Notes under the pieces: model-generated
Seen by the model: only the letters and a program-made list of their open reading frames with translations
What the model was told of the DNA's origin: nothing
Databases searched by the model: none
Position numbers and translations under genes: made by a program
Origin: Entomortierella parvispora
Taxonomy: Eukaryota > Mortierellomycota > Mortierellomycetes > Mortierellales > Mortierellaceae
Direction of reading: 5' to 3'
Length of the DNA stretch: 64,000 nt
Assembly: GCA_963573315.1 (NCBI GenBank)
Contig: OY752143.1
Span: forward strand, 2,542,001-2,606,000
Shown: positions 25,168 to 38,300 of the stretch, piece by piece
How the letters are laid out: the number at the start of each line of letters is the position of its first letter
How positions within the stretch are numbered: position 1 is the stretch's first letter

Positions 25168-26879
25168 TTAAAGACGAAGCATTGAAGACAACGCGCGCAA
25201 TTGACGATCATCCTCGACCCAGCGAACCCTGTCCCGAGAGATCTCTTTTGGCTCGAGCTTGGGGAGTAGGAGCGTATGGGTTGCGAGGTTGGCAAGGACA
25301 GAGAGCGAGTCCTGGTCGTTTGCGGAGCCCTGACGGTCTTTGATGTTCAACGGTGGCAACTCGGCCAAGGCTGGGATCATGACTGGCTTGACGTCATCGA
25401 CCAAAGGGAGTTCATCATCAGACGCCCAGGACGTGGCAGGTGAATAGGCGTTGGAGGGAGGTGTGGGGAAGGATGAGGAGGTAGCAGTGGGACTTGAAGA
25501 CTTGTACCGGTGCTCGTGCTGACCCTGCATTCCATTCTTGGCAACAGTGGCAGATCCCGCAAGATTGCTGTTGGAACGAGATCGAGACCCAATGTGCTTG
25601 CCTTCCAAGGACTGGATAGGGGAATAGCGATGCTCTTTCAAGCCCCCATTCGAGGACGTGGATCCGTTCCTCTGATGGTGGTGGTGATGGTGGTGTGGGC
25701 CAGAGACCTTTGTGCGGTCATCCTCAGTGTGCTGGAAAGCACGGTGATGAGGGCGCTGTCTGGCACGAGGAGCCATTGGAGGTGAAGGACTGTTCTGGTT
25801 GGTAGTGGCGTGATGCGCACTATGGTCTCCACCGTGACCCGAAGTCTCGGGGTAGATGCCTTTAGGAACGACTACCTCAGAGAAGCGAGGATCTTGCGAC
25901 GGCGTGTTTCGAAGACGCTCGGAACGGACGTCAGCGTTGGTGTAGTACGAGATGAGATGCAGCTTTTGGTTGTCCGAGGTCGTGATACTGAAGGATTGCT
26001 TGAGGAGACCATCGGGCCGGTACACGTTCTTGCCACTGTGGTTTCCTTGGCTGTCGTCGAGCTCACGATACGTAAGGAAGCTGCCAGTGACACGGCTTGG
26101 ACTCCAGCTCTTGCCGTCAGTCCAGCGACGCATGCCGGCCTCGCGCTCATCAAAACAGTAGACTGAGCCAGAGCGGACGGATTGGCGCTCAATATCAGAA
26201 AGGCGACGATGCACTCGCGAGACAAGACCAATTCTGCAGGCTGTGAGAAAGTAAATGACGCGTAGGATGCAAAAGGTTAGTTTTCCTGTTCTTCTTTTGA
26301 CTGCAAGCGCAGAGCGGAAGAGCAGTGCGAAACAGAGACTGAAATTGAAGAAAAGGAAAGGAAAGGGGAAGCAAGGATGTTGATAATGATGATATGGTGC
26401 ATTTGATCGTGTTCCAGGCGGGGGGCTGGGTTTAAGCGAGCAATGAGGCTGAGGCAGAAGTCCCCATCGGCGATTGCGCAAAGCCAAAAAAGCAAATAAA
26501 GGAGGGGGGGAAGAGGGTGGGCTGTGACAAGGAACAAGGAACGAACGAGGCCATGCAAAATGCGGTTGGCTGAATGTGGGATGGGGTGCGGTGCACAAGA
26601 GGTTTCTTGTTTGTCTTTTTTAAGCTTGTTGCGACCATCTTGGGTGGGCGAGAGCGATCGCCGGGAGTGCACGTCCTCAGTTCGTTGCGCGAGATCGCCA
26701 CCACCGATCATTGCCGCTCTTTTGGCTGCTCTGCCCGATGGGTGTGCCTTTGGTTCGCGCGCTCAACCAACAAAAACATTGCTACATCAGGAAGGGTCAA
26801 ACTTGCCTTCAAAGATGATCAAGGCGTCGTGAGGGGCTTTGATCAGACCAAAGTAGGTCTCCATCGAGTTGTGGTCCAT
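25168..26879 (-). CDS. WOPR-domain transcription regulator (Gti1/Pac2/Wor1 family)
   Basis: DNA-binding regulator; family members control morphological switching, gluconate uptake and sporulation in fungi. Two exons: 26879-26807 and 26240-25168; 381 aa. WOPRa covers about residues 6-85: ETYFGLIKAPHDALIIFEAC, then RRLSDIERQSVRSGSVYCFD and GMRRWTDGKSWSPSR. WOPRb follows about 15 residues later (GLLKQSFSITTSDNQKLHLI). The C-terminal half is disordered, with a His run and Ser/Pro/Asn-rich stretches. The 566-bp intron starts with GCAAGT, not GT; the frame and the invariant FEACR motif leave no alternative. The upstream neighbour is 6.7 kb away. No partner genes nearby reveal its targets. Confidence 0.93.
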
Positions 26880-27070
26880 GGCTGAGGATATGGTGCGGTA
26901 TTGTTGCGGTCTGGAGAGGAAGAAAAGAAAGGAAGAAAAGAAAGGTGTGGTATGTGGAAACAAGTGAGAGAGATAGAGAGTGTGTGACGAGGGATAGTTC
27001 TGTTGTTGGCTGATCAGTCGAGGTGGAAAGAGACGGATTGAGTTCGAGTGTCGAGTGTAAAGAATCAAGA

Positions 27071-27096
27071 GTGGAGGGTGGAGGGTGGAGGGTGGA
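27071..27096 (+). repeat. GGAGGGT tandem repeat
   Basis: About 3.5 copies of GGAGGGT, giving three GGG runs plus flanking GG pairs. Lies about 190 bp upstream of the WOPR ATG, so it would be C-rich in the WOPR leader or promoter. Confidence 0.8.
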
Positions 27097-30000
27097 AACA
27101 AGGTCGGCGTGAGGTGGAGAGAGTGGGGAGAAGGGATAGATGAAGAGTGGAGAGAAGGACAGAAGGAGTCAAGAGTCAGAGAAACAGAGAAGAAAAGGCG
27201 AGTGATATGAGGGAAATAACAAACGAGAGAAGAGAGAGAGCAAAGGAGAAGAAAGGAAGAACCAGCAGTGTTCGGGCCGTCCTATTTATTGACACGGCCA
27301 GGATTGGGTTTGTCTCCCAGCGGGTGGTGCACTCCATGATCTACGCCGTGTAACGAGAGGGTGCGGTCATTAAGGAGATGTCTCGTCCTGTGGGTCCAAT
27401 GACCCAATTCCATGCCGGCAATCTCACAGAATACAGGCGAGAGAATAAGAATGGAACCTGAATAAGCAAAGCGTCATTCTTCGATTCAATTCAATCGGGT
27501 TTGAAATGCAATCAATGAGCTGACTGAATCGCTCTCTTCTCCCCTTTCTACTCTAAATAAGCATTTTCTTGTTTGTCGCCGGCAGCGGTTTATCCTGGTG
27601 GCCGCTGCTCAACTAGTTTTTGCTGCCTGTCCGCTGTCTTTCACCCCGATTGCCGTGCTCGCCTCCTCTATCCTTTTGTGCGCTTTTTTTATTTTCCTCA
27701 CTGCCGCTCCTTCTCAACCACCCCTAGAATCAGCCCTGCTGCTGCTTTTTCGTCCTTAACCAAGTGACTGGATAAATGGCGATGCAAAAGGGAAAAAAAG
27801 AAGAGGAAGAATGATATCGTCATGCAAACAAAGCTGAAAGAGACTCGTTGTGCTGTCCCCTCCCTTGCCTTCCCTCTCCTCTCTTTTCGCACTGATCAGG
27901 CGCAATTGAGATCCACAGACCACCAAAACAGAAGAATTAATGCGAAAATGGCAAAGGGGGCGGCAATTGCTCGACCAAGAGTACTGGGGAGGAGGGGGTA
28001 TACTGACAGGACGGAGGAAGATTGGTAGCACTTTTCGTGCTAAGCTATCATGTTGTTAAATCTGTGACGACGAAGAAGGTTATATTCCCTTGCAAGAGAT
28101 GTGTAATCGTTTTCCCCTTTGCAAATGCAAACCACGCCAACACCGAAGCAGTAAATAGGAAGAGACGACGAAACACACAGGCACCGCACAATAAGATGCC
28201 GATGGCTTCCAAAAGGAGAATAAAAATACAAAAAAAACTTTGTGTCCCAGCTGTTTGCAACAACCTTGAGGTCGGGAGTGGAGAAAGGCCAAAGTGAAAA
28301 GCAATTCTCAAGAACTAGCAGTGAGAGATGGGAAAGCTCTTGAAGGTCCTTTCGCCTTACACACTATGTCGTCGTTGCAATCTAGTGCTTTTACCCTTTG
28401 TGCAATTGCTGCGACATCACTCAGACGGTCACCTTCCCCTCCAAAAAAAATCATCGTTTACTGCCGCCTGGTGTATTCTTTGGTCTTTGATCCATGATGT
28501 CTTGCAAGCCGTCGAAAGTGTAGGTGTGAGTGCGAATGGGTGTTTGTACGTTGTTACAGTCGACGGTTGTAATCCCAATGTCTTTTTTACGTAACCACGC
28601 AGAAACCTGATATCCAGACTGGGAAAAGTCCAAAAGAAAAATGTTTAGAAACCTGCCACCCCACCTTTTCTCCCGATTATCAGCTGGAATGGATCGAGCG
28701 GAAAGATTAAAAGAATTTGTCTTGGCTTTCTTGCACGGTAGTTGGAACTATGGAATATCATGCCGGCCGTGAACCGTGGTAATATACACGGCGTCCGGTA
28801 CCCTGGCCCCTTTTCTCTTCTCAACGACGAACAGAACAGGTTTTATTTTTTTTTTGTATTTTTGGCTTCAACCTCTCGGGCCTACCATTAGAATATATTA
28901 ATCACAACAACAATGTCTCTGATGGGAACCGGGGGTCCACTACAGACAACCTGAGGTACAGCAAAAGAAGACCAAGATCCAAAGTCAAAAAGTCCAACCC
29001 AGAACCATGCCAGAGAACAATTGATCCAGCGATCCAATGAGCTTTCCAAAACTTTGGACAAGGTCTGAGCTTTTTGTTATTTTTTCCCAAAAAATGTGAA
29101 AGAAAGTGGAGAAAAAAAACCAAAAAGCCGTGGACGACACAACAAGACGACAAAACAATGTTACAACACAGCAAAGTTGTGTGCGGAGAGGATGGCCGGT
29201 TCCACCCAATCTTCCTGGTCTCTCTTTTTTCCATTGGTACATGTGTAGCATTTATTTTGGCTTCTTGGCAAGGGAGTGGTAACGGCACAGCTCCGGGTCC
29301 CATTCCTCGCTTTGCCATTGAAACGCTTGATCCCGTGTCTTTGTTTCTGTCCGTTCAGTTCGGCAGGAGTGTTTGGGACAATAGTGCGACCGTTTACGCG
29401 AAGGCCTGTATTTCGGAAGATCGAGATTACAGGCAAAATAGTTGGGGCCACCTCCTCCCGTTTCTTCCGCCTGGGCAAGACATTGATGTCGCTCCCGTTT
29501 GGCTTTTGATTCTCACCTTGACCAACAGCAGGGAATAACAAGAACGCAAGAGCTGTCACTGACCCTCCAATGACATCCACGGCACAAAAAAAAAAAAAAA
29601 TAAGAATGTCGAGAGCGGCTTTCCGGTTGGTTGGCAGAGTGTTTATCCGCCTCTCGCTCTTTCCTCCCTGTGCGAGGGCCAACAGAAACAAGAATGTCAA
29701 CACAGATCACCTAAAAGTACCGAGTATCGGACAGCCCTTGTTTTTGCTTGAGACCCTCCTTGCGTCCCTTCTATTGCAAACCCTCCTGTCTTATCAACTG
29801 GCGTGATCACAATAATGTTGTCAGATCGAATTCACGTACACCACTGAAATACACATCAGAACAGTATGATGAAAACAGGTCTGCATTAACGAAAAGTAGA
29901 CATTGGATGTTCCACCACACCTGGTCAATCTCGGTATATCAAAAGTACTCCCCCACACCTTTTCTCTTTTCTTAACATTCCTTTTCATCGTGGAGTCGTG

Positions 30001-31738
30001 TTGGCTGTGGCCCCAAAACTGTTAAAATAATTTGGCACCAGTTACAAAGTTCCGGAAGTCCAGTTTCCCATGTCCGAGGGAACAACTTTTTCGAACAATC
30101 TCCGGATAGTCTCCTCCTTTATCTGCTCCCTTCTTTTGCCAACAGCCCAACGATCACACAACCCAATTGCACAGTCCAACATCCTGTCAGTTTTATTTTG
30201 TGAGTGTTGACAGGGGCGGTGTAACCTGCTCCCTATTCCGCACTTCTGCTCAAGTTCTAACACAAGTGAAAGCCGCTCTTCCGACAACTGTCATCCCACA
30301 GCTTAGGTTCATTTCACTGTACCATACGTAAATGGAAGGGTAATGACGGTGAACCCTCGGCTCTCTGAATGGCCGTTTGTCTGTTTTTTCTCAACTTGCC
30401 CTGCTGGACCTGCAATGTCTGTCTGTCTGCCGGTGTTGATTATATTGCCTTTGATCGGTAATTCGATGCCGAAGGCGAATATGATTGAGCGCAGCAACGT
30501 GCTTGTGTGGCCTCTCCGCTTGTCCCATTCGCCTCTGATTCACCAAGCTATTAAAAGATAGCAAAACTGAGTGAAAAATAAGAATGTTGCTGAAAAAAAA
30601 AAATTCGCGCGGCAGCATATTCAGGCGGGGTGAGCAGGGTCAACTTGGGCCGAGCCCTCTTTACATGCACTTTGTGTGCCGCGGGATCCTAATGACTCTG
30701 CTTCAGGGGCAATTGGCCAAGATCGCCGGGCTCCTTACCTTCCCACCCCTTCTCTTCTCTCTCCATTCCTCCCGCGCAGCAACAAGATTTCATGACATCC
30801 AACTCTTGTGGTTGAAGTCGACGGCTCGTGTGTTTATCTGGGCGCGAGCTGGTGTGTCTTGTGTTCAGGCGCGTAAACGTTTACTCAGAGGGAGGACCCT
30901 TACCTTTACGGATTTCCGTTTTTGTGTCGAGCCAGATCGGCCAAAAGCATCACCCTTTCTCCATGTATACTCCGTTCTCCGTCCTCTTGATATCTTGCAT
31001 ATTCAAAAAACGTGATTCTCGGGCCCAATTTCCCCATCCCCTTGACTACATTTCCTCTTCTGGGCTCAAGCAGTCCTCGTTTTGTCATGATCGCTTTCAT
31101 CATCATTTTTTTTGTATTCGATCACTACCGGGGAAAGGGGGTCGTCATCAATTGGTACACCTCCCTTCAGCCGAACGGGCCCCTTCCCTGGTTCGCCAAT
31201 GAACCCGACCCGAAAAGGTGGATGAATGAAGAGGCGGTTGAAAAATAGAGCAAGGAAAACGTGGTGATAAAAAAGAAATTTATTTCTGCTGTCGAAACCC
31301 CGACAGATGTATCATTTTGGGTTTGCTCAGATCGCGTGGGATTGGATCACCCATATTCCCGCGGGCAGCAATGACGAGTGGAGAAGAAGGTGGAGAAGCG
31401 CAATGGGCAGCGTCGGTTGCATGTCGATCTGGGTCCCCCTGTTCTTTTTTGTTGCACAGCAATTTTTCAAAAACGAACAAAGTGAAACATGGTAATCACT
31501 CAAGAACTCAAGGTCCTTCCCTTCTTCTATTCCTTCTCGAACATCACGTTGACATTTCTCAACTTTCGAGACTGACAAACGCTATTTCCCTGAGCCACAT
31601 TCAGAACCGTTTCAGAACCTACAAAATCGACGCTGAAAGACGCAATTCCAAGAGGCCTCGAGTCGGCAGGGGCACTGATCACGAGAGGAGAGATCGAGAA
31701 AGATAAAGACAGAGAAAGAGTGAGAGAGAGAGACGGAA

Positions 31739-31780
31739 ATGGTACCTCCCGTGTCGACTATGGTACCTCTCGTGTCGATG
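31739..31780. repeat. 21-bp tandem duplication
   Basis: Two adjacent 21-base units beginning ATGGTACCTC, differing at one internal base (CCCG versus CTCG) and in the last two bases. Each unit contains a GGTACC site. Confidence 0.85.
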
Positions 31781-33142
31781 AAGCTAGTCTCCTAAACATA
31801 GGCATGGCAAATTTGAAGTGTCAATTGAATTGCATCGGTCTTACGACGATGACGCTACGTGTCATTGCCATGAAAGGCCTCTGAATGGGGCAAACCGGTG
31901 TGCAAGAGAGTTGGCGAGTTGGCGTCATAAGTACCAAAGTAGAGGCAATTGGACCGGCCAGGCATGGATGAAGTGGGCAATTGATGAAAAGGCGAGTACC
32001 ATGAGTCAATATAGCCAGTATTGGTAACCCAACATACTCAAGGATCGTTCAGTAGACCGTTTTATCCGAGAATGGACATTGAGAGCCTTGCCATCGAGTG
32101 TCTGCCCAAAAATTTCTATAGGTTCAGACACTATCCGACGCGTTGTTATCCGAGGGTGTCTGCCTTTCCGCCTTCCAGAGATACAAAGAGCCGTCTAGAT
32201 CATCTCCCATCTCTCTTTCCTCCGAGAAAGAGATCACAAGGCGAACTGTGGAACGTGTACCGTAGAGGACAGGAAAACCTTTTTGAGTCATTTTTCTTGG
32301 GCCAATTCTACCAACAAGGGATCTTTCACTCCGAGGGCTGCCTGATCTGCATGTCGGTGCGTCACCAGAAAAGGGAAGAGGTTTGATGGGTCACTCGACA
32401 AGATGCAAGGGGAAAACTTGGTAACTCCGCACAGCGAGATGGGGTGTAATGCATGGCATCTTTAAAAAAAAAAGGGAAAAAAGTCCCTCAAACGCGCAGC
32501 ACCACACCGGGTGAATCAGCTTTTTCCACAAGAGCAATGAGAGCCATTGGCTCGACCTTCTCATGGTTTCTGGCCGACTTTCCATAGTGAGTTACAAGCT
32601 GAAAACGCTCGTAGGTTGTCCGTGACTTTCGAAGCTAGGCGGTAATCCCAAACAATAGTGATAACCCACAGTCGATACTGCGATAGATGATAGTTCTTCC
32701 TGGCCCGTCAGGATGAGGGACAGGGAGGAAAACAGCCATTTCGTGGGCTGATGGCCACAACATGGGCCTCATCAGCCTCGCAGTATGGACCACGGGGGAT
32801 CTGGTTGGACGAAGGCTCTCCAATAAACATTTCCTGTTCCCCCCTCCAACAGGAGGAGGACTGAAGAAGATCTCTGCTGACGGACTGTTCACATGTCCGT
32901 CTGGCTTGATTCCCAAAAAGGAAATTTTTTTCCGAACTCGGGATAGAGTTTGGCGTGAAGTCTCTGGGGAGGGCAAAAACCAATCTTGGGTGGCCTTCTC
33001 CTTGTCTGCGCTCATTGCTCTCGGAACTGGTGTTGTTGTTGACATTGTTCACAGGGGGTGGGAGAAAAAGGGAATCCATACCTTCTCCTCTCCACAGCAT
33101 CGCAAATGTCATGTTAAACCAAACGTTGATCATTATTGTTGC

Positions 33143-33193
<51 letters not shown>
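33143..33193. repeat. TTG/TGT trinucleotide microsatellite
   Basis: About 17 uninterrupted TGT units, with an interrupted unit just upstream. It keeps several frames open (poly-Leu, poly-Val, poly-Thr) that are not genes. Confidence 0.95.
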
Positions 33194-33569
33194 CACTGTT
33201 GTCGGTCAGGACTAGACACACGGTCTTTGATTCATTTCAACTATGGGTTGGAGGAGAGAGAGAAAGTGAGAGTCATAGAGTCACTGTTTGTAGACACATC
33301 ATCATCATACCCTCTTGAATAAGTTCAGCTCGTATTCAACTGCCGCAGATTGCCGCGTCATCTCTTTCCCTCTCTTACTTTGCATCACCACATGGTATAA
33401 CAACTTTTGTGTACAGAAAGCGACTTTTTAATGGTTCATTTTGATGACAAATTGTGTGAAAGGGAGAAAGACTATGCTACAGGGTAGAAGGAGGTGAAAA
33501 AGAGAATCAACCACTACAGGAGAGAGGCGAAAGGGATATCTTGAGAGAGTAAACTCATAGGCAAATTGC

Positions 33570-34608
33570 TTAAGCGGGGGAGTGCTTCAACAAGTTCTGA
33601 TCCCAGAGGTACACTAAAAGAGGCGGAGCATCGGAGAAAACGAAGCGTTGGGTCAGTCTCGAAGATCAGCGACATTTCAAACCCCATTCAAGCGTGCATA
33701 ACACAGAGCAAAATACTTACATCCAAGACCATCACCACCAACACGGTTGAGCTGGGTGACAAGGTCGGCAATCTTCTTGATGGCCTCGACCTGCTCCTCA
33801 AGGTACTCGGTCTCGATGAAATCGCACAATTGAGGGTCATTGTTCTCCTCAGCAACCTTGTGGAGGTTAAGCAAGCTCTTGTTGACATCTATTAGATAAG
33901 GAGAAAGGCAAGGTCCGGGTTAGCGCATTTGCTTGGATGGCGCGATCTTTTTTTTTGCTGTTTTGGCTCTCTAAACTTTAAATCTCGGAGATGTTGTTCG
34001 CTAAAATGGAGCCCTTAACAGTGCGCATGCTCCTCTTGTGTTCTGTGTTTTTGCACCACAAGGTGGGGGTTGCCACGCCAAACAAGATGAAAAGGCAGGG
34101 GGAAAACGGCGACTCTGAGAGCACAAAGATGGGGGGGGGGGGGGGGGGGTAAACAAAGCAAAACCGGAATTGAACAACATACCCTTCTCGAGCTGAAGAG
34201 TCGACTCGATTGCGTTGCGGGCCGAGGACCAGTCAGCCTCGGGGGCCTGGAGGGTCTGGAGGATGACCTTGCCACCGCGACGGTTCTGGTAATCGATCAA
34301 CTTCTGGGCGTGCTCACGCTCCTCCTCGGCGCTCTCTTTGAAGAACTTCTCGAGACCAGGAAGGGCTTGGTTGACATGGCCCGCCCAGGCGGACAAGGAG
34401 AGGTAGACCTGAGAAGCCTGGAGCTCTTGGCTGATCTGTAGTGCGCAGGAGAGACGAAGAGAAGTGTCAACATGGAAACCAGACGACGATGCAACCTGCA
34501 CAGCACAGCTGCTGCAAGTATGCAAGGATGAGGAGTGACAGTATATTGTACCTGGTGGTTGATGGCTTCCTCGGAGGCGGAAGAGAAGTTTTGCTTGGCC
34601 AAAGACAT
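33570..34608 (-). CDS. Ferritin
   Basis: Iron-storage four-helix protein forming a 24-mer cage. Exons 34608-34552, 34435-34183, 33888-33721, 33613-33570; 173 aa, the size of eukaryotic ferritins. Motifs: [18 protein letters not shown], ferroxidase-site [19 protein letters not shown], and [18 protein letters not shown]; the C-terminus reads [13 protein letters not shown]. Ferroxidase glutamates and histidine are present, so it is H-type. No signal peptide, hence cytosolic. An ATAAAAGG element on the minus strand lies about 140 bp upstream. Ferritin is missing from most Dikarya but present in early-diverging fungi. Intron 2 contains the homopolymer of 19 G. Confidence 0.96.
34131..34149. repeat. 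Homopolymer of 19 G
   Basis: Unbroken G run on the plus strand (C on the ferritin strand) in ferritin intron 2, about 34 bp inside its donor. Length may be unreliable for sequencing reasons. Confidence 0.9.
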
Positions 34609-35308
34609 GGTGGTGTGTGTATGGGTGTGTGCTGGAGGAGTGGTGGAAGGGGGTTGGTAGTGGAGTGGAGGAAGTGGGTGGAGTGTAAGGAAGAAGAGAG
34701 AAGAAAAAGAGAAGAGAGAAAAAGGAAAGAGAGCTCCGAGGATGACGCCTTTTATCCTGTCAGAGAGGCAAGACCATCGGACCACCAAAGCTTGCCCAGA
34801 ACTTTCTTCAACGAACAGCAGCCGCGACCACCGCCTATTTTACACCCTTAAAAAAATCCCAAACGTGACGCCAAGGTCACATGATACTGTACATATAACG
34901 CCTTTGTCACGTGATACAGAGTGATGGAGACTCGGAGAGCACCAAGATTGTTCCCTTCCCCAACAACAAAAGATGCCCTTCTGCGGTCATACCTCGCAGA
35001 CCAAAAAAAAAAAAAAAAAAGAGGGGGCTTCCCCGACACGGCATGCCTCCAGGTGACAGCACGTCGACATGAGGGGGGCAAACACTCCCTGTCAGCCACT
35101 AAGGAGGACCCTTTATTTCTCAAACAACAAAATACGCATGGTGGTCAGCAACAACAAAAAGAACGCTCGGGTACACAGAGGTCTTCTTTCTTTGGCTCTC
35201 CTTCACACTGTCGACATCCCCCTCACCCTTGCCTCACACTTTCCTTTCCAACCCTCCACCCGCTCACCCAAATACAAACGTAAAGCGAATGAGTGCGGGC
35301 ACAACAAT
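34609..35308. promoter_or_regulatory. Divergent promoter ferritin / TBC RabGAP with E-box pair
   Basis: 700 bp between the start codons. Two related boxes, GTCACATGATAC at 34876-34887 and GTCACGTGATAC at 34906-34917, are direct repeats 30 bp apart and fit the RTCACRTG site of Cbf1-type bHLH factors. A tract of about 18 A lies at 35004-35021. Confidence 0.6.
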
Positions 35309-38300
35309 ATGGAGGATCAATCAGTCGTAGATACCGTGTTTTTGCTCCATCATCCTCTAGCAAACCCCAAGGATCCGCCTGTAGCCATTCCGACCCTATC
35401 TCGACAGAGGCAGAACGTTTTCCCTACTCCAAGCTCGCTTCCCTCCACGCTGTCGCCGCCAAGCTCACCCATCTTTAGCTCATCCTCTTCAGTACATCGA
35501 CATCGATCCAGTTTCTCTAACACCACCAGCGCGACCACGGTTGTTTCTGGAAATGGACGGGGAACAACCTCTCCGACTCTTGGTATCTCCTCAGACGCCC
35601 TTCATTCTCGATCGAGCGCGCCACCGCTTTCGTTGGCGCGGGATTTGACGACCCGACTTTGGCAACGAGAGGCGGAGCTGCAAACGATGAAGGATCTCTA
35701 TGATGCAAAGATTCGTCGATTGACTGAGATGCTTCAGGACGCTGGGGTTTCCCCAACGGAGGTCGAGAATAACCTCGCGGTGGTGGTGGAAGAGGAGACA
35801 ACAACGATAGCAGATGATCAACAGAATCTGGGCCAACTGCAACTGCAACAGCAGCTCCTGCCACAACAACAACAACAACAAAATCATCAACTCCTGGTCA
35901 CAAGCGACCACGGCCTCGTACGGACAGTTGTTGGTTCAGGACGTAGGACAGCTGCTCAGGAGGGGCTCTTTGACGACTGTAATAGTAGTTTTCTCCTTGA
36001 CGACGAGGACGAGGAAGTAGAGCAACGCGAACAACAAGAAGTTGACGATGATGAGGATTTGGACGAGTACATGTCGAGCTCAGGCACCCTCTCTCCTGTG
36101 TCGTCCAGTTGTGCGACCCAGCTGACAAAGTCCAATCTCTCCCGACCCGCCTCTAACACCATTCTCAATACAGACCAGCATCACCAATTGTTGACCTCGC
36201 CTGCTCTAGCAGCCATAGGCAAGTATAAAGTAGTGGCCGCGGGAGCAAGGTCGACCCCGTCTTCCCGTCGAGAGACAGTAGAGGGAGCGAGTGGAGTCGT
36301 GCGCCCTTTTTCGCCCACATTGAGCGATATTTCGACGGCGTCACAACTACCGTTGCCCGCTAGCCAAACCTCATCCGCGCCATTTTTTGATGCAAGGGCA
36401 CAGGATTCAGAGCTCAAACCCCACATTCACCACCAACAATCTGATTCGAGCAACCAGGGTGCAGGCCAGCGATCTGCGAACGGAAGTCTAAGCCCGATCC
36501 CTTCTTTTATTGCCGAATCGTTCGCGGCTGGAACCCTTGGAGTGAAAACAATACGCGAACGATGGGCCATGGCCTCAGGGGTTTTATCATGGAACAGACC
36601 GCGGAAGACTGTAGCTGAACCGTCCCCGCTACCACCTAGCGGCAGTAGCAGCATCGTTGCCAGTCCCAATGGACTCTTCGTACGCAGAGATGGAATCATC
36701 AATGACAAAAAGCCAGCCATCGTAGAGCCGTGTTTACCGCGATCGTTTCAGGATGACTTGTCGACCTTGGATCAGGAGAAGGAGGAGGGAACTCAGTGGA
36801 CAGGAGAAACCAACAGTGGCAGCAAAAAGCTGTATTCGAAGGGCCGCCCCCTGTCTGAGGTTGGGTTCATAGGTACACACCAGCATCCATCCAAGTACCA
36901 ATCTATGACCACATCGATGGCTCGCGATATACCTAGACCGCCCATCACCCGAATCCATGAGTACTTGCAACAACGGCCAGAGGCATTCAACCCTTCGCCC
37001 CTGCATTACAGAGCTATTTCTATGGCGGCCACTTTGATCGATACTGGTGCCATCACTCCTGCCAAACTATACGCTCGTAGGACTCAAACCATGATTGCGA
37101 AATGGACCATCAGCTTGATAATGAACAGCAAGTCGCCTCGATCCTCTACCGCCGCCTTTCTTGGTGCCCGGGGGTCGTACTCTTCAGAACAGGAGGGAAG
37201 TATAGGTCGGCCATCTTGTGACAAGAACGAAGATGGTATGGATGACCCTAGACGATCCTCTGTGGATATGGTCTCAAACTATTGTACCTTCAGTCCAGCG
37301 GAGTTACCTCGGGCACTCTCATACAAGAACCATGCCACAGCGCCAAACTTGATCAGCTCCTCCTTCCCTCATTCGTCATCACAATACTCCTTTCACCCGA
37401 ACCACCATCCGAGCCATTTGCATTCATCCCAGAGTGTAGTTGAGCTCTCTGACATCAGCTCACCGCCTCTATCCATGTCACCATCATTCTCGTACTTGGG
37501 TTCAGAGTCCAGCAGTATCAAGCCGTTGACGGATCGCTACGGATTTTTAGTGAATGCTCGCCCCATGGCGGTACAGCAGGGATTGTTGAAGCTTAACGAG
37601 GATCTGGATTCACCCCGAATTGGTCAAGGAGGATTAGGAGGATATCATAGCAAACAAAACAGCGGCGCGGGGTTTGAGTGTTTGAAGACACCTCCAGAAG
37701 AAGAACCACAGTCCCGACCGGTGTCGCCACCACCATTTTTCTCGTCATTTTCGTTTGGCCAGATTGCCAAGCACGGAGGTGTGGCCACTTCCGCCATCAG
37801 CAATATTTCTTCGGGATATTCAGGGGATGCTGATGATGGACAAGGCTCAGTCGGCAGCAGCAAAATTCTTAGCAGCCACAACGCTCGCAACCCTAACGGC
37901 ATGACGGCGTCCAATTCCAGCACTGGGATCACCACTAGTTTCACGTCTCCGATTCTTTCAATCACAACTCGTCCTATGTCCACGCTTTCGCCGCCTCCCA
38001 ACTCTTCGTCGGCCGCTGTTACCACTCTGCTGTCTCAAATCAAAGTTCTTCACGACTCTGTACAGATGACTCAGAAGGAAAAGTGGGATGCCTTCCTGAA
38101 AAAGAGAAAAAGACGTGTCCATCTGGGCGAGACCACCGGTGGAGCTCTAGGAAGCATGTCAGGAACAAATCTTGGGGGGCCACTGCTCTTTGGTAACCTC
38201 ATAATGTCAGCCTCGTCCACTCAAGATGAACAGGATTATTTGCAACAAAAGCAGGAGGACGAGGATGTAATGTACTGGACGAGTGTCTGTATCATTGGAA

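Larger units (their letters stand above)
26880..33569. promoter_or_regulatory. 6.7-kb gene-free region upstream of the WOPR gene
   Basis: No family-like coding frame on either strand. The longest frames (about 180 codons near 29161-29703, minus) begin at non-ATG codons and show no motifs. Visible pieces: GGAGGGT repeats at 27071-27096, a T/A-rich section around 28840-28860 and 29570-29600, a 21-bp tandem duplication at 31739-31780, and a TTG microsatellite at 33143-33193. Its left part must be the WOPR promoter and leader; its right part holds the ferritin 3' UTR. Base composition is like the flanks. Confidence 0.55.

Noticed and set aside
29161..29703. 180-codon minus-strand frame in the gene desert
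   Set aside because: It begins at GTG, includes a Phe run from an A tract, has no domain and no supporting promoter or splice context.
33136..33318. Poly-Leu/poly-Val/poly-Cys frames
   Set aside because: Produced by the TTG microsatellite in three frames.
35069..35308. N-terminal extension of the TBC protein
   Set aside because: The open frame continues into promoter-like sequence with A tracts; the ATG at 35309 is the first that precedes the Ser/Pro-rich protein region.
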